35,227 nt of DNA from assembly GCA_937136455.1 (NCBI GenBank), contig CAKZOO010000139.1, forward strand, positions 1 through 35,227, read 5' to 3'. This DNA is from an uncultured Flavobacteriaceae bacterium. Lineage in GTDB: Bacteria; Bacteroidota; Bacteroidia; Flavobacteriales; Flavobacteriaceae. Positions 16,700 through 24,854 of the stretch are shown here, piece by piece. Each line of letters starts with the position of its first letter. Position 1 is the stretch's first letter. A program made the position numbers and the translations under genes. The notes below the pieces were generated by a model. It was given only the letters and a program-made list of their open reading frames with translations. It did not search any database and was not told where the DNA came from.

Positions 16700-18642
16700 T
16701 AGAATCTATAATTGTTGTTTGACATTCTAAGCTCAATTGTATGCATGAATAAATAGTCCTGTTGAAGCTTCTTGAAGTCTTTCGCCTTATCCATTACCTG
16801 AACCGCTTCCATTGTTCCGTCAGGATGTTGAACCATTACATAAGGGCTTTCTAGCATATCTTTGAAAAGCTCATTTTCCTCTTCTTTGATCCAACCAGAG
16901 TTTAAGATTAACTTATCTCTCGATCTCGAGTAAAAAGTTACCTCACCTCTTCCAAAAGTCTCATAACCAAAATCACCCTGATTATAACTCCCCTCAATCT
17001 GATAGTAGTTTTTCTTTTCGAATTCTGTGCTATCTTCTGAAAAATAAATGAATGGGTAGGTTATCCATGAGCCGTATGAATCTTTCCAACAAATATGATA
17101 TACATCATAACTTGAGCAATCTGGATTGATTTCAAAAAATACCGTATCAGAAGTCACAAAGAAATTATCCAAAATCTCCAGCTTGTAATACGAAACCGAG
17201 TCAAGTGTTGGCTGTGTAAAATCTCCTATATTAATAGTCTTATCTGAATTCAATGCTAATTGACTCAATCCACCCGGAAAATAATAATCATTAAATCCCT
17301 TGAAATTATTTATTACTGCCCCAATGACAATAGTATCTGAACTATCATAAGCCGTTAATAAAATATTCAACTTGTTTTCTGCTCCTATCTTATCTCCATG
17401 TACTAAAAGCCAAAACTTAGAATCTAATTCTATTCTGTGTCTTCTTGTGTTGTTCTTTGCTAGAATTGTGCTAATCTTATTGTCTGCTATTGCAGCCCCT
17501 GCCTCGATAACGTAATTACTAAAATCACCATTTGAGAATCCGTACTCCTGATTTGTAAGTCTTGAATTGTAGGCTTTTAAATTTGTAATTGTTTCCTGAT
17601 CTAAAAAAGAAGTCCTCCTGCCATCTGCAAAAGTAATCCTCCCGCCAATCGGGGGAGTAGATTGTGCAAATCCTAGATTTGTCTCAATCACATATCCATT
17701 CGTGACATCATGATAAATTGCTGTGACTGTTGCAATTGTATTGTACTCCGGAACTGGTTGACCAAATATTGAACCGCCCTCTGTTCCTGTTGCTGAAATA
17801 AAAGACTTATTTACAACCAAAGAAGAAGACGAAGGAACATCAATAACTTCAACTGCTCCATTATAACTCGGGTGTGTTGACTGCCCTGTGACTACAATCA
17901 AATCACCAACCTCAAAAGGATGATCGTCTGTACTTGTGAACCCTAACGAACCAGAGGCGTCATAATTATCATCATAACTCCACTCAAATTGCTCTTGTTG
18001 TATGTTTATTTGATCACCTACTTGGATTGGGCTTGCATCAACATCAGCAGGAGTCAATGAAGGATTAATAAACCCCACATCCCCCGAAACAAATATGTTA
18101 TCCGTAAAATCAAAAACGTATTTATACTCCTCCCCAATTAAAATATCATACTCAAAAACAGTATCAGGTGCTTCATATATTTCAGGTGTATCTTCTAAAT
18201 TCTGAGTAACAAAATCCTTGATCGTATTATTCAGATATAATTTAGCTTCATAATCTTCATCTGGTAAAATGCTATATGGAACTATCCTGTAAAATTGGGC
18301 AACTGTTAATGTTGGTGGAGTAGTGATCACTAAATCAAAAATGAAATCTGTTGCAGATGTCACCGCTATGATTTTATATATACCTGTATATGAATTTGAA
18401 ACATCATTATCAAATAGAATCACATCTCCTACTTCATAATTATGTGAAGCACTACATGAAGCTTTAGAGTAAACTTGCGCCCCTACCGATACGGCTGTAA
18501 GTGTATCACAACCTACACCATCATATAAAATATTCACTACATATCTCAGATTCTCAACGTCTGTTAAATCTGAAAGAACCCTCAAAGGGAGTGCGCTATA
18601 TCCTGCTGCCAAGTCTGCTGGCTGTGTGTTTACTGTTATCAT
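16699..18642 (-). CDS. Distal-tail or upper baseplate protein
   Basis: The 647-aa protein has an N-terminal beta domain, two repeated SH3-like patches with HNYEVGDVILFDN and HPFEVGDLIVVTG (about 68 and 240), and a C-terminal region (about 500-647) with VYHICWKDSYGSWITYPFIY, KLILNSGWIKEEENELFKDM and LESPYVMVQHPDG. The C-terminal pattern fits the tail-hub family of Bacteroidota phages placed just before the tail-tip gene. Overlaps on both sides (4 nt and 1 nt) show tight coupling. Confidence 0.65.
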   Translation of the reverse strand: MITVNTQPADLAAGYSALPLRVLSDLTDVENLRYVVNILYDGVGCDTLTAVSVGAQVYSKASCSASHNYEVGDVILFDNDVSNSYTGIYKIIAVTSATDFIFDLVITTPPTLTVAQFYRIVPYSILPDEDYEAKLYLNNTIKDFVTQNLEDTPEIYEAPDTVFEYDILIGEEYKYVFDFTDNIFVSGDVGFINPSLTPADVDASPIQVGDQINIQQEQFEWSYDDNYDASGSLGFTSTDDHPFEVGDLIVVTGQSTHPSYNGAVEVIDVPSSSSLVVNKSFISATGTEGGSIFGQPVPEYNTIATVTAIYHDVTNGYVIETNLGFAQSTPPIGGRITFADGRRTSFLDQETITNLKAYNSRLTNQEYGFSNGDFSNYVIEAGAAIADNKISTILAKNNTRRHRIELDSKFWLLVHGDKIGAENKLNILLTAYDSSDTIVIGAVINNFKGFNDYYFPGGLSQLALNSDKTINIGDFTQPTLDSVSYYKLEILDNFFVTSDTVFFEINPDCSSYDVYHICWKDSYGSWITYPFIYFSEDSTEFEKKNYYQIEGSYNQGDFGYETFGRGEVTFYSRSRDKLILNSGWIKEEENELFKDMLESPYVMVQHPDGTMEAVQVMDKAKDFKKLQQDYLFMHTIELRMSNNNYRF

Positions 18643-19121
18643 ATTCTAACTGTAATATTGTTGTTGTCACTTATATTCAAAATCATTTGATTGACCATAT
18701 CATCAACCCAATCAGAAACCCCGTCCTCTAAATGAGCATACTGGCTTCCTCTTAATTGCTTGTTCAAAGACTTTTGAATAACATCTGTTTTTTTAATTCC
18801 GTTCTTTGCTATACTTCTAGCAATTGGAAAAGCCAATTTCTCACTTATTCCTTTTGCTCTTGTCCATTCTTTTATTGCGCTGAGTGGTGGATATTTACCC
18901 GGCTTCCTTCCTGCATCCACCCATTGTAAATAATCCTCGGCTCTTAACTGAATTGTGTAAACTGTTCCAAATCCTGTTTTTATGACTCTACTTTCAAGAG
19001 ACTTTAATAGCCTTCCAGTTGCTTTTTTATCCAACCTTCTAAGCTCATTTGATAAAGTTCCAATATAGGACTCACCAAAAACAACCAAAGCCTCTCTCAA
19101 AGTTTCATCATTGAACATCAT
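18639..19121 (-). CDS. HK97 gp10-like tail completion protein
   Basis: The 160-aa protein shows the HK97-gp10/tail-completion pattern: ATGRLLKSLESRV (35-47), LRAEDYLQWVDAGRKPGKYP (59-78) and PLSAIKEWTRAKGISEKLAF (79-98), then ARSIAKNGIK. These proteins help join head and tail. It overlaps the 100-aa gene upstream and the tail gene downstream by 4 nt each. Confidence 0.75.
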   Translation of the reverse strand: MMFNDETLREALVVFGESYIGTLSNELRRLDKKATGRLLKSLESRVIKTGFGTVYTIQLRAEDYLQWVDAGRKPGKYPPLSAIKEWTRAKGISEKLAFPIARSIAKNGIKKTDVIQKSLNKQLRGSQYAHLEDGVSDWVDDMVNQMILNISDNNNITVRI

Positions 19122-19420
19122 ACCTCAGTCGCTCCCTTTAATGTGAATGAATCTCCTACTGTTGAATCAAGCGAATCAGAACTTAATAATGTATTCAACC
19201 CTGCTTCAATAGATGTCTCTTTCGTTATATCCCAAGCAACAGTCCTTGATAAATTTGCGGGCTTGTTTGATTGTGCGTGTTCAAGTTTCTCCCAGAACAA
19301 TATCGTCGCTTCTGCTCTGTTGATAGACATCTTTGCTCCAATGAAGTCAATAGTGAAGTAATCCGTTTTTTCATCCTGTGCGGTCTTTAACCCTGTGTTT
19401 TGTTTGTAATAAATTTTCAT
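19118..19420 (-). CDS. Small tail or neck protein, 100 aa
   Basis: No family recognised. The sequence is mixed alpha/beta with MKIYYKQNTGLKTAQDEKTD at the start and a short helix with INRAEATILFWEKLE (about 33-47). No signal or membrane segment is visible. Its position between a tail-terminator-like gene and an HK97 gp10-like gene, with 4-nt coupling to the latter, suggests a minor neck or tail role. Confidence 0.6.
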   Translation of the reverse strand: MKIYYKQNTGLKTAQDEKTDYFTIDFIGAKMSINRAEATILFWEKLEHAQSNKPANLSRTVAWDITKETSIEAGLNTLLSSDSLDSTVGDSFTLKGATEV

Positions 19421-19431
19421 TTTCTATTTTT

Positions 19432-20766
19432 TTAAAGCCCTAATTCTGCTAATGTGTAAAACCTAACAAACATAGTTCCGTAGGCAATCGTTTTCCCATT
19501 TGTTCTTATTAACGCTCCCGTATTCACATTCCACGCTAAAGTAGATAACCCATCTCTTGTTGTACTACTCCATATTACAGTAGTTCCACTCGTAACCCTG
19601 TAATTTAAAGGGGAATAGTTGTAATATTCTGTGTCAGAAAAATCCATCAAGTGCATTGCTTGACGTATGTTACAGATATACCAATCATTATACCCTGCAA
19701 TAGTATAAGGTTGCCCTGCCATCCATGTTGCCCAATCATTAGAGCCTAACCCTTGTTGAGAAGCAAAACAAACACCCATAACCCTGTCATTAGCCTGATC
19801 ATAAGTAGTCCAATCGATGTACACCATATTAGTGTAAATCTGACCTCCTGCGTCATCTGTAAATCTATTATTGTTTCCTGCTGGATTAAGCCACGACAAT
19901 GTGTAAAGGTCTGTGTCCCTACCCTCTTGTAAAGCGCCATCATCATTTGCAGCATAAGAAGTGACTTGACCAGTCTTTATATTATTCAAACTATTACAAT
20001 CCCCACCTCCACCAGTTGTTACTGTTATCTTGTTACCTGTCACATCATCAGGAACTATTGGATCATCATCTTGATTGACTAACTCAATATCTTGATTTTT
20101 AACAGAGGGCTTAGTTAAGAATGAACCCCCGTTTAAAGTAATATATTCATCTGGCAATATTAATGTTCCTCCAGATGCAATATTAACAGAGTAAGTGCCA
20201 TCTGAATTTTCAACCAATGCATCAGCACATGGAGGGCAAGGAGGACAAATATCTGGCTCTGCTGGTACATTATCAAAGTCTCCCGGTATTGCGCAATTGT
20301 TGTGAGTCAATTGAAGCTCTAAATCAAAGAACCAACCATAAGCTTTGTCCGTTGTGTCATCAATTAAAGGACTAATCAAAACTGATTGTTCTGGAGTCAT
20401 CACCCCAAACTTTCTTAAATTGGTCATGGAATAATTAACCACATCCAAACACATTTGATGTGTATCACTATGTACTTCCCTAATATTGTTTGAATTATCG
20501 CCTACCGCATTTGCATAGTTCTCTTGGTTGTTGTGTTGATCAACTACAAAAAAAGTCAATACTACCGTTGGAAGTTGAGTCTTATTCCTGTTTATCGATA
20601 ATGAAGTTGGAGCATGAGACACCCAAAGATAAGGAAACTCCATCTGCTTTGTTGTACTTGGCTCACTAAAGTCACCATCACCAAAAGATTTGAGTTGTAA
20701 ATGAGCTGAAACGAACTGCTCATAAAACCCTATCAGTTGATTTAATGTAATTATTTTTGAACTCAT
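19432..20766 (-). CDS. Two-domain tail protein: terminator-like N-terminus plus DUF1566-like C-terminus
   Basis: Residues 1-160 (LNQLIGFYEQFVSAHLQLKS, FPYLWVS, EVHSDTHQMCLDVVNY, AYGWFFDLELQLTHNNCAIP) look like the tail-terminator/completion protein of Bacteroidota phages. A Pro/Cys-rich linker (PDICPPCPPCAD, about 174-185) follows. The last 180 residues contain DRVMGVCFASQQGLGSNDW, AGYNDWYICNIRQAMHLMD and TTVIWSSTTRDG, the style of DUF1566-like, lectin-type display domains. The fusion would place a binding domain on the tail shaft. The start overlaps by 4 nt the stop of the -1 frame extension of the upstream chaperone. Confidence 0.65.
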   Translation of the reverse strand: MSSKIITLNQLIGFYEQFVSAHLQLKSFGDGDFSEPSTTKQMEFPYLWVSHAPTSLSINRNKTQLPTVVLTFFVVDQHNNQENYANAVGDNSNNIREVHSDTHQMCLDVVNYSMTNLRKFGVMTPEQSVLISPLIDDTTDKAYGWFFDLELQLTHNNCAIPGDFDNVPAEPDICPPCPPCADALVENSDGTYSVNIASGGTLILPDEYITLNGGSFLTKPSVKNQDIELVNQDDDPIVPDDVTGNKITVTTGGGGDCNSLNNIKTGQVTSYAANDDGALQEGRDTDLYTLSWLNPAGNNNRFTDDAGGQIYTNMVYIDWTTYDQANDRVMGVCFASQQGLGSNDWATWMAGQPYTIAGYNDWYICNIRQAMHLMDFSDTEYYNYSPLNYRVTSGTTVIWSSTTRDGLSTLAWNVNTGALIRTNGKTIAYGTMFVRFYTLAELGL

Positions 20767-20957
20767 TGCTGCTTTCTTTTATTCTCTTCCACCTTGTGTT
20801 TCTCATTTAAAAATGAAAGCCAATTCAAGGCACTTATGTAATTCATTTTATACACTTCTGTATCTGTTTTCCTCAATTCATGTATCAATGCATACACCAT
20901 TGAGTGAGTTGCCCACCTATCATCTAGGCTCGTTGGGTTTATTTCTTCGAGCTTGTT
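20763..20957 (-). CDS. -1 frame extension of the tail assembly chaperone
   Basis: Between the chaperone stop (20939) and the next start (20766) the -1 frame is open for 64 codons from the A7 run. It reads NKLEEINPTSLDDRWATHSM and later MNYISALNWLSFLNEKHK, a protein-like pattern, and ends with TGA overlapping the next ATG (ATGA). No own start codon is placed near the beginning. A -1 ribosomal slip at the A7 tract (20956-20962) would give a fused product of about 265 aa, the G/GT-type organisation of siphophage tail chaperones. Confidence 0.7.
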   Translation of the reverse strand, partial: NKLEEINPTSLDDRWATHSMVYALIHELRKTDTEVYKMNYISALNWLSFLNEKHKVEENKRKQQ

Positions 20958-21559
20958 TTTTTCTTTACCGCTTTTTGTGAAGAGCCCTTCATACCTTTTA
21001 TGGATGTACTTTTTCCACTCGAAAAAAAAATAAATAACCCGTACACATCTGAGATCTTCACATTCTTTCTAAACAATTCAGCTCTCTCCATGTGTGAATT
21101 CCTAAAGCTCTCAAAGTTCCCGTTCTCCAACTTCTTTCTAAGAAACACACAAAGATACTCCGCAAAAGCTGCTGGAATATTCTCACCGTATTTCCTTTTG
21201 ATTTGCTCTATACTTTCAACCTCACCGACAGATAGATTTTTAAAATCATCCTTTTGCCTAATGAAATACTTCTCACCATCAACCACTATTGATTTCCTCT
21301 GCTTCTTTGGTGGATCACTCTTAATGAAATCCAGATTCTTCATGATCTTTGGAAATTCATTTGTAGGTATCAATCTCACATTATCCAAATCCATTCCAGT
21401 CACAGTTGAAATAACTGTCAATGCATGAGTAATTTCATTCTCAATTGTATGATCTATCTTTGCAACCTTTTCAAACAACTCTATTGTAACTTCATCCCAA
21501 CCATTTGGAAAGTTGAACTCTTTCAGCTCCCCGTCAATCTCCAATTTAAAATGTACCAT
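20939..21559 (-). CDS. Tail assembly chaperone (short form)
   Basis: The 206-aa protein begins MVHFKLEIDGELKEFNFPNG, has a helical middle and a Lys/Ser-rich end (KAVKKKTSSKK). It is assigned as the gpG-like chaperone from position before the tail-completion genes and, mainly, from the 64-codon open -1 frame that follows it. The codons at the A7 run are AAG AAA AAA ACA; this is not a perfect X XXY YYZ heptamer, but runs of A are slippery. Tail chaperones load the tape measure; here that gene is 8.5 kb downstream. Confidence 0.65.
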   Translation of the reverse strand: MVHFKLEIDGELKEFNFPNGWDEVTIELFEKVAKIDHTIENEITHALTVISTVTGMDLDNVRLIPTNEFPKIMKNLDFIKSDPPKKQRKSIVVDGEKYFIRQKDDFKNLSVGEVESIEQIKRKYGENIPAAFAEYLCVFLRKKLENGNFESFRNSHMERAELFRKNVKISDVYGLFIFFSSGKSTSIKGMKGSSQKAVKKKTSSKK

Positions 21560-21580
21560 CTTTATTTTATTTTAAATGTT

Positions 21581-21889
21581 TTATTCTGATTCCTGTTTTT
21601 GCTTCTCTATCTCCTGCATAAATCTCAATCTAGTTGCTGAAGCTCCTCTCAAATACCCAAGATTAAAATAATACCCTTGCATTACTCCTTGCCTCACCCA
21701 TTCCCAATACTCTGGACTTCTAGTCTGAACATTCTTTGCTGATTTCTCTTGAATCTCTTTATTGCATTCCATGGTTTTATTCAATAGAATCTCCTCAATT
21801 CCTTCTGTTGTTGTATCAACCCCTTCCAGCTTCTTATTGAACATCTCCATCCCTGCCTTAATCCCTCTCACTCTTTTTTCTTGTTTCAT
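21581..21889 (-). CDS. Hypothetical helical protein, 102 aa
   Basis: The product is mainly helical and charged (MKQEKRVRGIKAGMEMFNKK; PEYWEWVRQGVMQGYYFNLG; LRFMQEIEKQKQESE). No catalytic or membrane feature is seen and I do not recognise a family. It lies between the large terminase and the tail chaperone, 11 bp after the terminase stop, in the packaging/tail transcript. Confidence 0.55.
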   Translation of the reverse strand: MKQEKRVRGIKAGMEMFNKKLEGVDTTTEGIEEILLNKTMECNKEIQEKSAKNVQTRSPEYWEWVRQGVMQGYYFNLGYLRGASATRLRFMQEIEKQKQESE

Positions 21890-21900
21890 CTTTATTTGTT

Positions 21901-23199
21901 TTAAAACGGTTTTCTATACTCTTTTAATTCAAAATACATTCTATAAGCCATTGCATCCGATATGTCAGGAGACCTCCCGATAATCCTAGCCACATCTTTC
22001 TTCTTAACTAGTTTCAGTTTCCCATCAATGGTTTCTAGTGGTTGTGATTTAATCTCATAAACCTCTTGCATCAGATCATCCTTCAAGTTATTCGTTTTGA
22101 TCTTCACCTCACCCTCTCTGATCTTATCCGCTAGTTTGAAATAGACCTGAGTTTTCAGATTCTCATAGTTCTCTTTCTTTAATGGTTGTCCGTTGTTTTT
22201 AAATGCAATCGCCCCTCTGAGTTTACCCTTCAAAAATTGACCTACCCCATCAGCATCATATACTATTCTGCTAGGACTAACTGCGTGCTTGTCTCTTAAT
22301 CTCAATAACTCCTTATCTGGCTCATCACCTTCATAGTTGATTATCTCAATAATTGTTAAACCCTGCCATAAAATGAAAATACACTTATCAGATTGAAAAG
22401 CAATATCTGCCGATAGATAAAGTTTTCCTTCAGGATCGTAATCCGGATGTACTTCATACATTGCATTGACTTCATCATATTTGAGAAGTCTCGCTTTGTC
22501 TGTATCAAAATCCCATTCACCCTCTAACAGTCTTGATCTATCTGCCGGTGGAAGTGAAGCAAGAGCCTCCCTGTAATCTTCTCCTAAATGTGGATTGTCT
22601 GATAGTTTAGCTCTTACGAAAGTCTTGTACGGATCAAGCTCACCCTTTGACCAAGGCAAATAAAACTCTGTATAAATAAAATTACTTCCGGGGTTACAGG
22701 TCATCAAGAGCTTGTTGTTGATTCCAAACTCCTTGTTTCTCCATCTCCCTAACCTTGTTTTGAATATATCCTTTCCTTTCAATTCAACTCCTGCTGCCTC
22801 TTCTATACACCCGAATGTCAAAAGAGCACCACCAAAACGATCATAGTTAGGATCACTAGGTAAGTATCTAAGCTCATAGAATTGAATGATTGAACCATTC
22901 CACCATTTGATATATCCCTCGATTGAATTGTAAGTAAACATGGATTTGGGGATCTTCCAGTTGTTTACTATCTCCCAAAATGTCACCATTGTATTTCTCT
23001 TGATATCTACAAGAGTATTCCGAGCCAACCCGATTCTTATCTCAGGATGCTCAAAACATTTAAGAAGCATGATCACCCAAAGAACATAACTCTTCCCTCC
23101 ACCTGCTGAACCTCCATACAAGAGCTCCCTTTTTGAAGGATCATGAAAGGCTTCAAAGAATTCATCCTGTCTGGGAGTTGGATTAAAGTCAATGTTCAT
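21901..23199 (-). CDS. terL: Terminase large subunit
   Basis: The 432-aa packaging motor has both domains. ATPase: Walker A GGSAGGGKS (29-37), Walker B region ALLTFGCIEEAAG with Glu133/Glu134, and the coupling motif TCNPGS (167-172). Nuclease: SADIAF with Asp265, VYDADGVG, and SPDISDAMAYR near the end, the three acidic sites of the RNase H-like fold. It cuts and pumps DNA into the prohead through the portal. It overlaps the 68-aa gene upstream by 11 nt. Confidence 0.95.
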   Translation of the reverse strand: MNIDFNPTPRQDEFFEAFHDPSKRELLYGGSAGGGKSYVLWVIMLLKCFEHPEIRIGLARNTLVDIKRNTMVTFWEIVNNWKIPKSMFTYNSIEGYIKWWNGSIIQFYELRYLPSDPNYDRFGGALLTFGCIEEAAGVELKGKDIFKTRLGRWRNKEFGINNKLLMTCNPGSNFIYTEFYLPWSKGELDPYKTFVRAKLSDNPHLGEDYREALASLPPADRSRLLEGEWDFDTDKARLLKYDEVNAMYEVHPDYDPEGKLYLSADIAFQSDKCIFILWQGLTIIEIINYEGDEPDKELLRLRDKHAVSPSRIVYDADGVGQFLKGKLRGAIAFKNNGQPLKKENYENLKTQVYFKLADKIREGEVKIKTNNLKDDLMQEVYEIKSQPLETIDGKLKLVKKKDVARIIGRSPDISDAMAYRMYFELKEYRKPF

Positions 23200-23395
23200 C
23201 TTCTTGGCGGTCTAAATATTCAGGTATCTCCCTATCAATAAAGTATTCTATTTGATACATTTCTGTGATTAGGCTACTAATATGTGAATCATCATTGTTT
23301 AATGACCTTGCTGCCTCTAAGAACTGTTTCACCTTCTCAATTCGATCAAGCACTTGATAGTTGTTAGTTAAATTATTCCAAATCTCTTTAGTCAC
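23189..23395 (-). CDS. Hypothetical protein, 68 aa, GTG start
   Basis: A helical, acidic 68-aa protein (VLDRIEKVKQFLEAARSLNN; ITEMYQIEYFIDREIPEYLD). The start codon is GTG at 23395, chosen because it overlaps the stop of the 22-aa peptide gene by 4 nt (GTGA). It lies between the terminase subunits and overlaps the large subunit start by 11 nt. Function unknown. Confidence 0.6.
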   Translation of the reverse strand: MTKEIWNNLTNNYQVLDRIEKVKQFLEAARSLNNDDSHISSLITEMYQIEYFIDREIPEYLDRQEDEH

Positions 23396-23460
23396 TCTTT
23401 CTCAATTATCATTTTAGTAATTATCACAAAGCACACTAATGCGCAGATTAATAGTATCAT
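23392..23460 (-). CDS. 22-aa membrane micropeptide
   Basis: An ATG at 23460 overlaps the small terminase stop by 4 nt and opens MILLICALVCFVIITKMIIE then KE and stop at 23392, which overlaps the next start by 4 nt. The peptide is a single hydrophobic helix with a short charged end. Exact coupling on both sides and complete filling of the gap are the case for a real gene; composition is the only functional clue. Confidence 0.5.
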   Translation of the reverse strand: MILLICALVCFVIITKMIIEKE

Positions 23461-23837
23461 TCAGGCTTATTATAATTGACTTGAATTCCTGCAACGTGCT
23501 CAATCTTCTCTGGCTCATTATCTCCTGTCATTTTGTTGTGCATCTCAAGAGCTTTCAATCTCACACTCTTTCTTTCCTCTCTATCCAAGATCCAACTCTC
23601 AAGAAGTTTCAGCTTCTCTCTTTTAGTCATAACAGCATCCTCTTTGATCTGTTTCTTCTGCTCCTCTATGTATTCCTTCACCTTAGCATTGCTTAGCAGT
23701 CTGCTTGCACTTGACTCTGCTGCCTCCTCTGTTGAATCAGGATATGCTTTTAGATATGCTTGAGTTGCATTGAATCCGTTTACTAGATATTCATCTGCGA
23801 ATGCTTTATGACTGTCTTTCAATTCTTTGCTTTTCAT
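23457..23837 (-). CDS. terS: Terminase small subunit
   Basis: The 126-aa protein has the Terminase_2 pattern: HKAFADEYLVNGFNATQAYL (10-29) then KAYPDSTEEAAESSASRLLS (30-49) and NAKVKEYIEEQKKQ, an N-terminal helix-turn-helix for DNA recognition, followed by an oligomerisation helix (about 70-105). It selects phage DNA and activates the large subunit encoded 260 bp downstream. It overlaps the upstream gene by 32 nt. Confidence 0.85.
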   Translation of the reverse strand: MKSKELKDSHKAFADEYLVNGFNATQAYLKAYPDSTEEAAESSASRLLSNAKVKEYIEEQKKQIKEDAVMTKREKLKLLESWILDREERKSVRLKALEMHNKMTGDNEPEKIEHVAGIQVNYNKPE

Positions 23838-24117
23838 GATAAAACTCCTTTCTTCTGTCTTGATCCCATTTCTTAATCCTAGCCAATGCCCAATTTAATG
23901 ATCTCGGACACTTGCCACATATCTCACATTTAGGATCAAAGTTGTCTCTGATAAACTTCTGCATAGGTAGGAGGTCTTTCTTCATCCCTCTTGGTTGTCT
24001 CTTGAAGTATTCTAACCTCTCTAGGTCTATACCATTATAAAATTCATCGTGGTTGTCCTCAATGAATAAATCGATTAGTATCTTCTCCTCCTTTTCGTTC
24101 TTTGTTAATGCTCTCAT
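23806..24117 (-). CDS. Hypothetical protein with CxxC pairs, 103 aa
   Basis: The protein is charged and helical with CEICGKC at about 64-70, a possible metal site without an obvious second pair. It ends WDQDRRKEFYHEKQRIERQS. I do not recognise a family. It is coupled by a 4-nt overlap to the gene upstream and by 32 nt to the small terminase gene, so it belongs to the packaging transcript. Confidence 0.55.
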   Translation of the reverse strand: MRALTKNEKEEKILIDLFIEDNHDEFYNGIDLERLEYFKRQPRGMKKDLLPMQKFIRDNFDPKCEICGKCPRSLNWALARIKKWDQDRRKEFYHEKQRIERQS

Positions 24118-24437
24118 TTTCTTATTTGTTTGATCCAGTTAATCCACCTGTATTTTCTTAGATTCTTATTCTCCACTTCAAGTGCTGCTATTCTCACAAA
24201 TTGCTCTGTTAAAAGTTTTGATTTCGATTCAATCTCATTCTTTAGATTATCAAACACTTCATCCTTTGAGAACACTTGAAATCCTTTGTGGTCAAATTCT
24301 ACTCTGTCAAAACCTAAAGGATTGTATCTGTATGCCCATCCCGAAATACCATGCCTTTTAATCACTACATCATGAGCATGAGCTTTTGCTTTTAGCTCCT
24401 CATAATCTCTTAAATCTATTTCAACTTTTCCATTCAT
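24114..24437 (-). CDS. Hypothetical protein with C-terminal coiled coil, 107 aa
   Basis: The start at 24437 (MNGKVEIDLRDYEELKAKAH) is chosen because it lies 5 bp after the upstream stop; the longer frame to 24551 would overlap the membrane gene. The second half (about 68-100) is a coiled coil (NLKNEIESKSKLLTEQFVRI) ending in a basic patch (WINWIKQIRK). No known family. Confidence 0.55.
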   Translation of the reverse strand: MNGKVEIDLRDYEELKAKAHAHDVVIKRHGISGWAYRYNPLGFDRVEFDHKGFQVFSKDEVFDNLKNEIESKSKLLTEQFVRIAALEVENKNLRKYRWINWIKQIRK

Positions 24438-24442
24438 ATCTA

Positions 24443-24676
24443 TTACTCTTTTAAGACGTACAAATCTAGGATATAGGCAACTAACGCACCAAAAGCTGCT
24501 GTGAATATATCTCCACAAGTCCATACAAGTATAAACCAGAAGCTCCAACACTTCAAACAGATATACTTTATCATGTTAGTTTTATTGAATTCTTCTAACA
24601 CAATAAAAGCCCAACTTGTAGCAACCCACATCAGACTTACTCCCCCAACTATAATGACTAAATCATCCGTTCCCAT
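24443..24676 (-). CDS. Small membrane protein, 77 aa
   Basis: Two or three hydrophobic segments (about 6-25, 43-56 and 58-71) around a KCWSFW motif. The motif recalls small membrane proteins of Bacteroidota phages (KCxxCWSFW type), but their function is not established. It overlaps the upstream gene by 14 nt. It lies just before packaging genes, not with the lysis genes. Confidence 0.6.
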   Translation of the reverse strand: MGTDDLVIIVGGVSLMWVATSWAFIVLEEFNKTNMIKYICLKCWSFWFILVWTCGDIFTAAFGALVAYILDLYVLKE

Positions 24677-24854
24677 TCCAAGCTCCTTTATTTAATATGG
24701 TGCATATTTCAGTAGTTAAGAATTGTGGTTCTCCATTCATGTAGATTCCCATAAATCCTTGATCATTTCCATAGGCTTCTGTTCCTAATATGATTAGAGG
24801 CTTTTCAACTCCATGAACTCTCACTTCATATTGATACACGATTCTTTCTGACAT
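24663..24854 (-). CDS. Hypothetical protein, 63 aa
   Basis: A small beta-rich protein (ERIVYQYEVRVHGVEKPLII) with a Gly-rich middle (GNDQGFMGIYMNGEPQFL). No motif recognised. It overlaps its neighbours by 14 and 29 nt, consistent with one transcript from the sigma-like gene into packaging. Confidence 0.5.
   Translation of the reverse strand: MSERIVYQYEVRVHGVEKPLIILGTEAYGNDQGFMGIYMNGEPQFLTTEICTILNKGAWNGNG

Noticed and set aside
19432..20766. Diversity-generating retroelement acting on the lectin-like domain
   Set aside because: No reverse transcriptase and no template repeat was found in the window.
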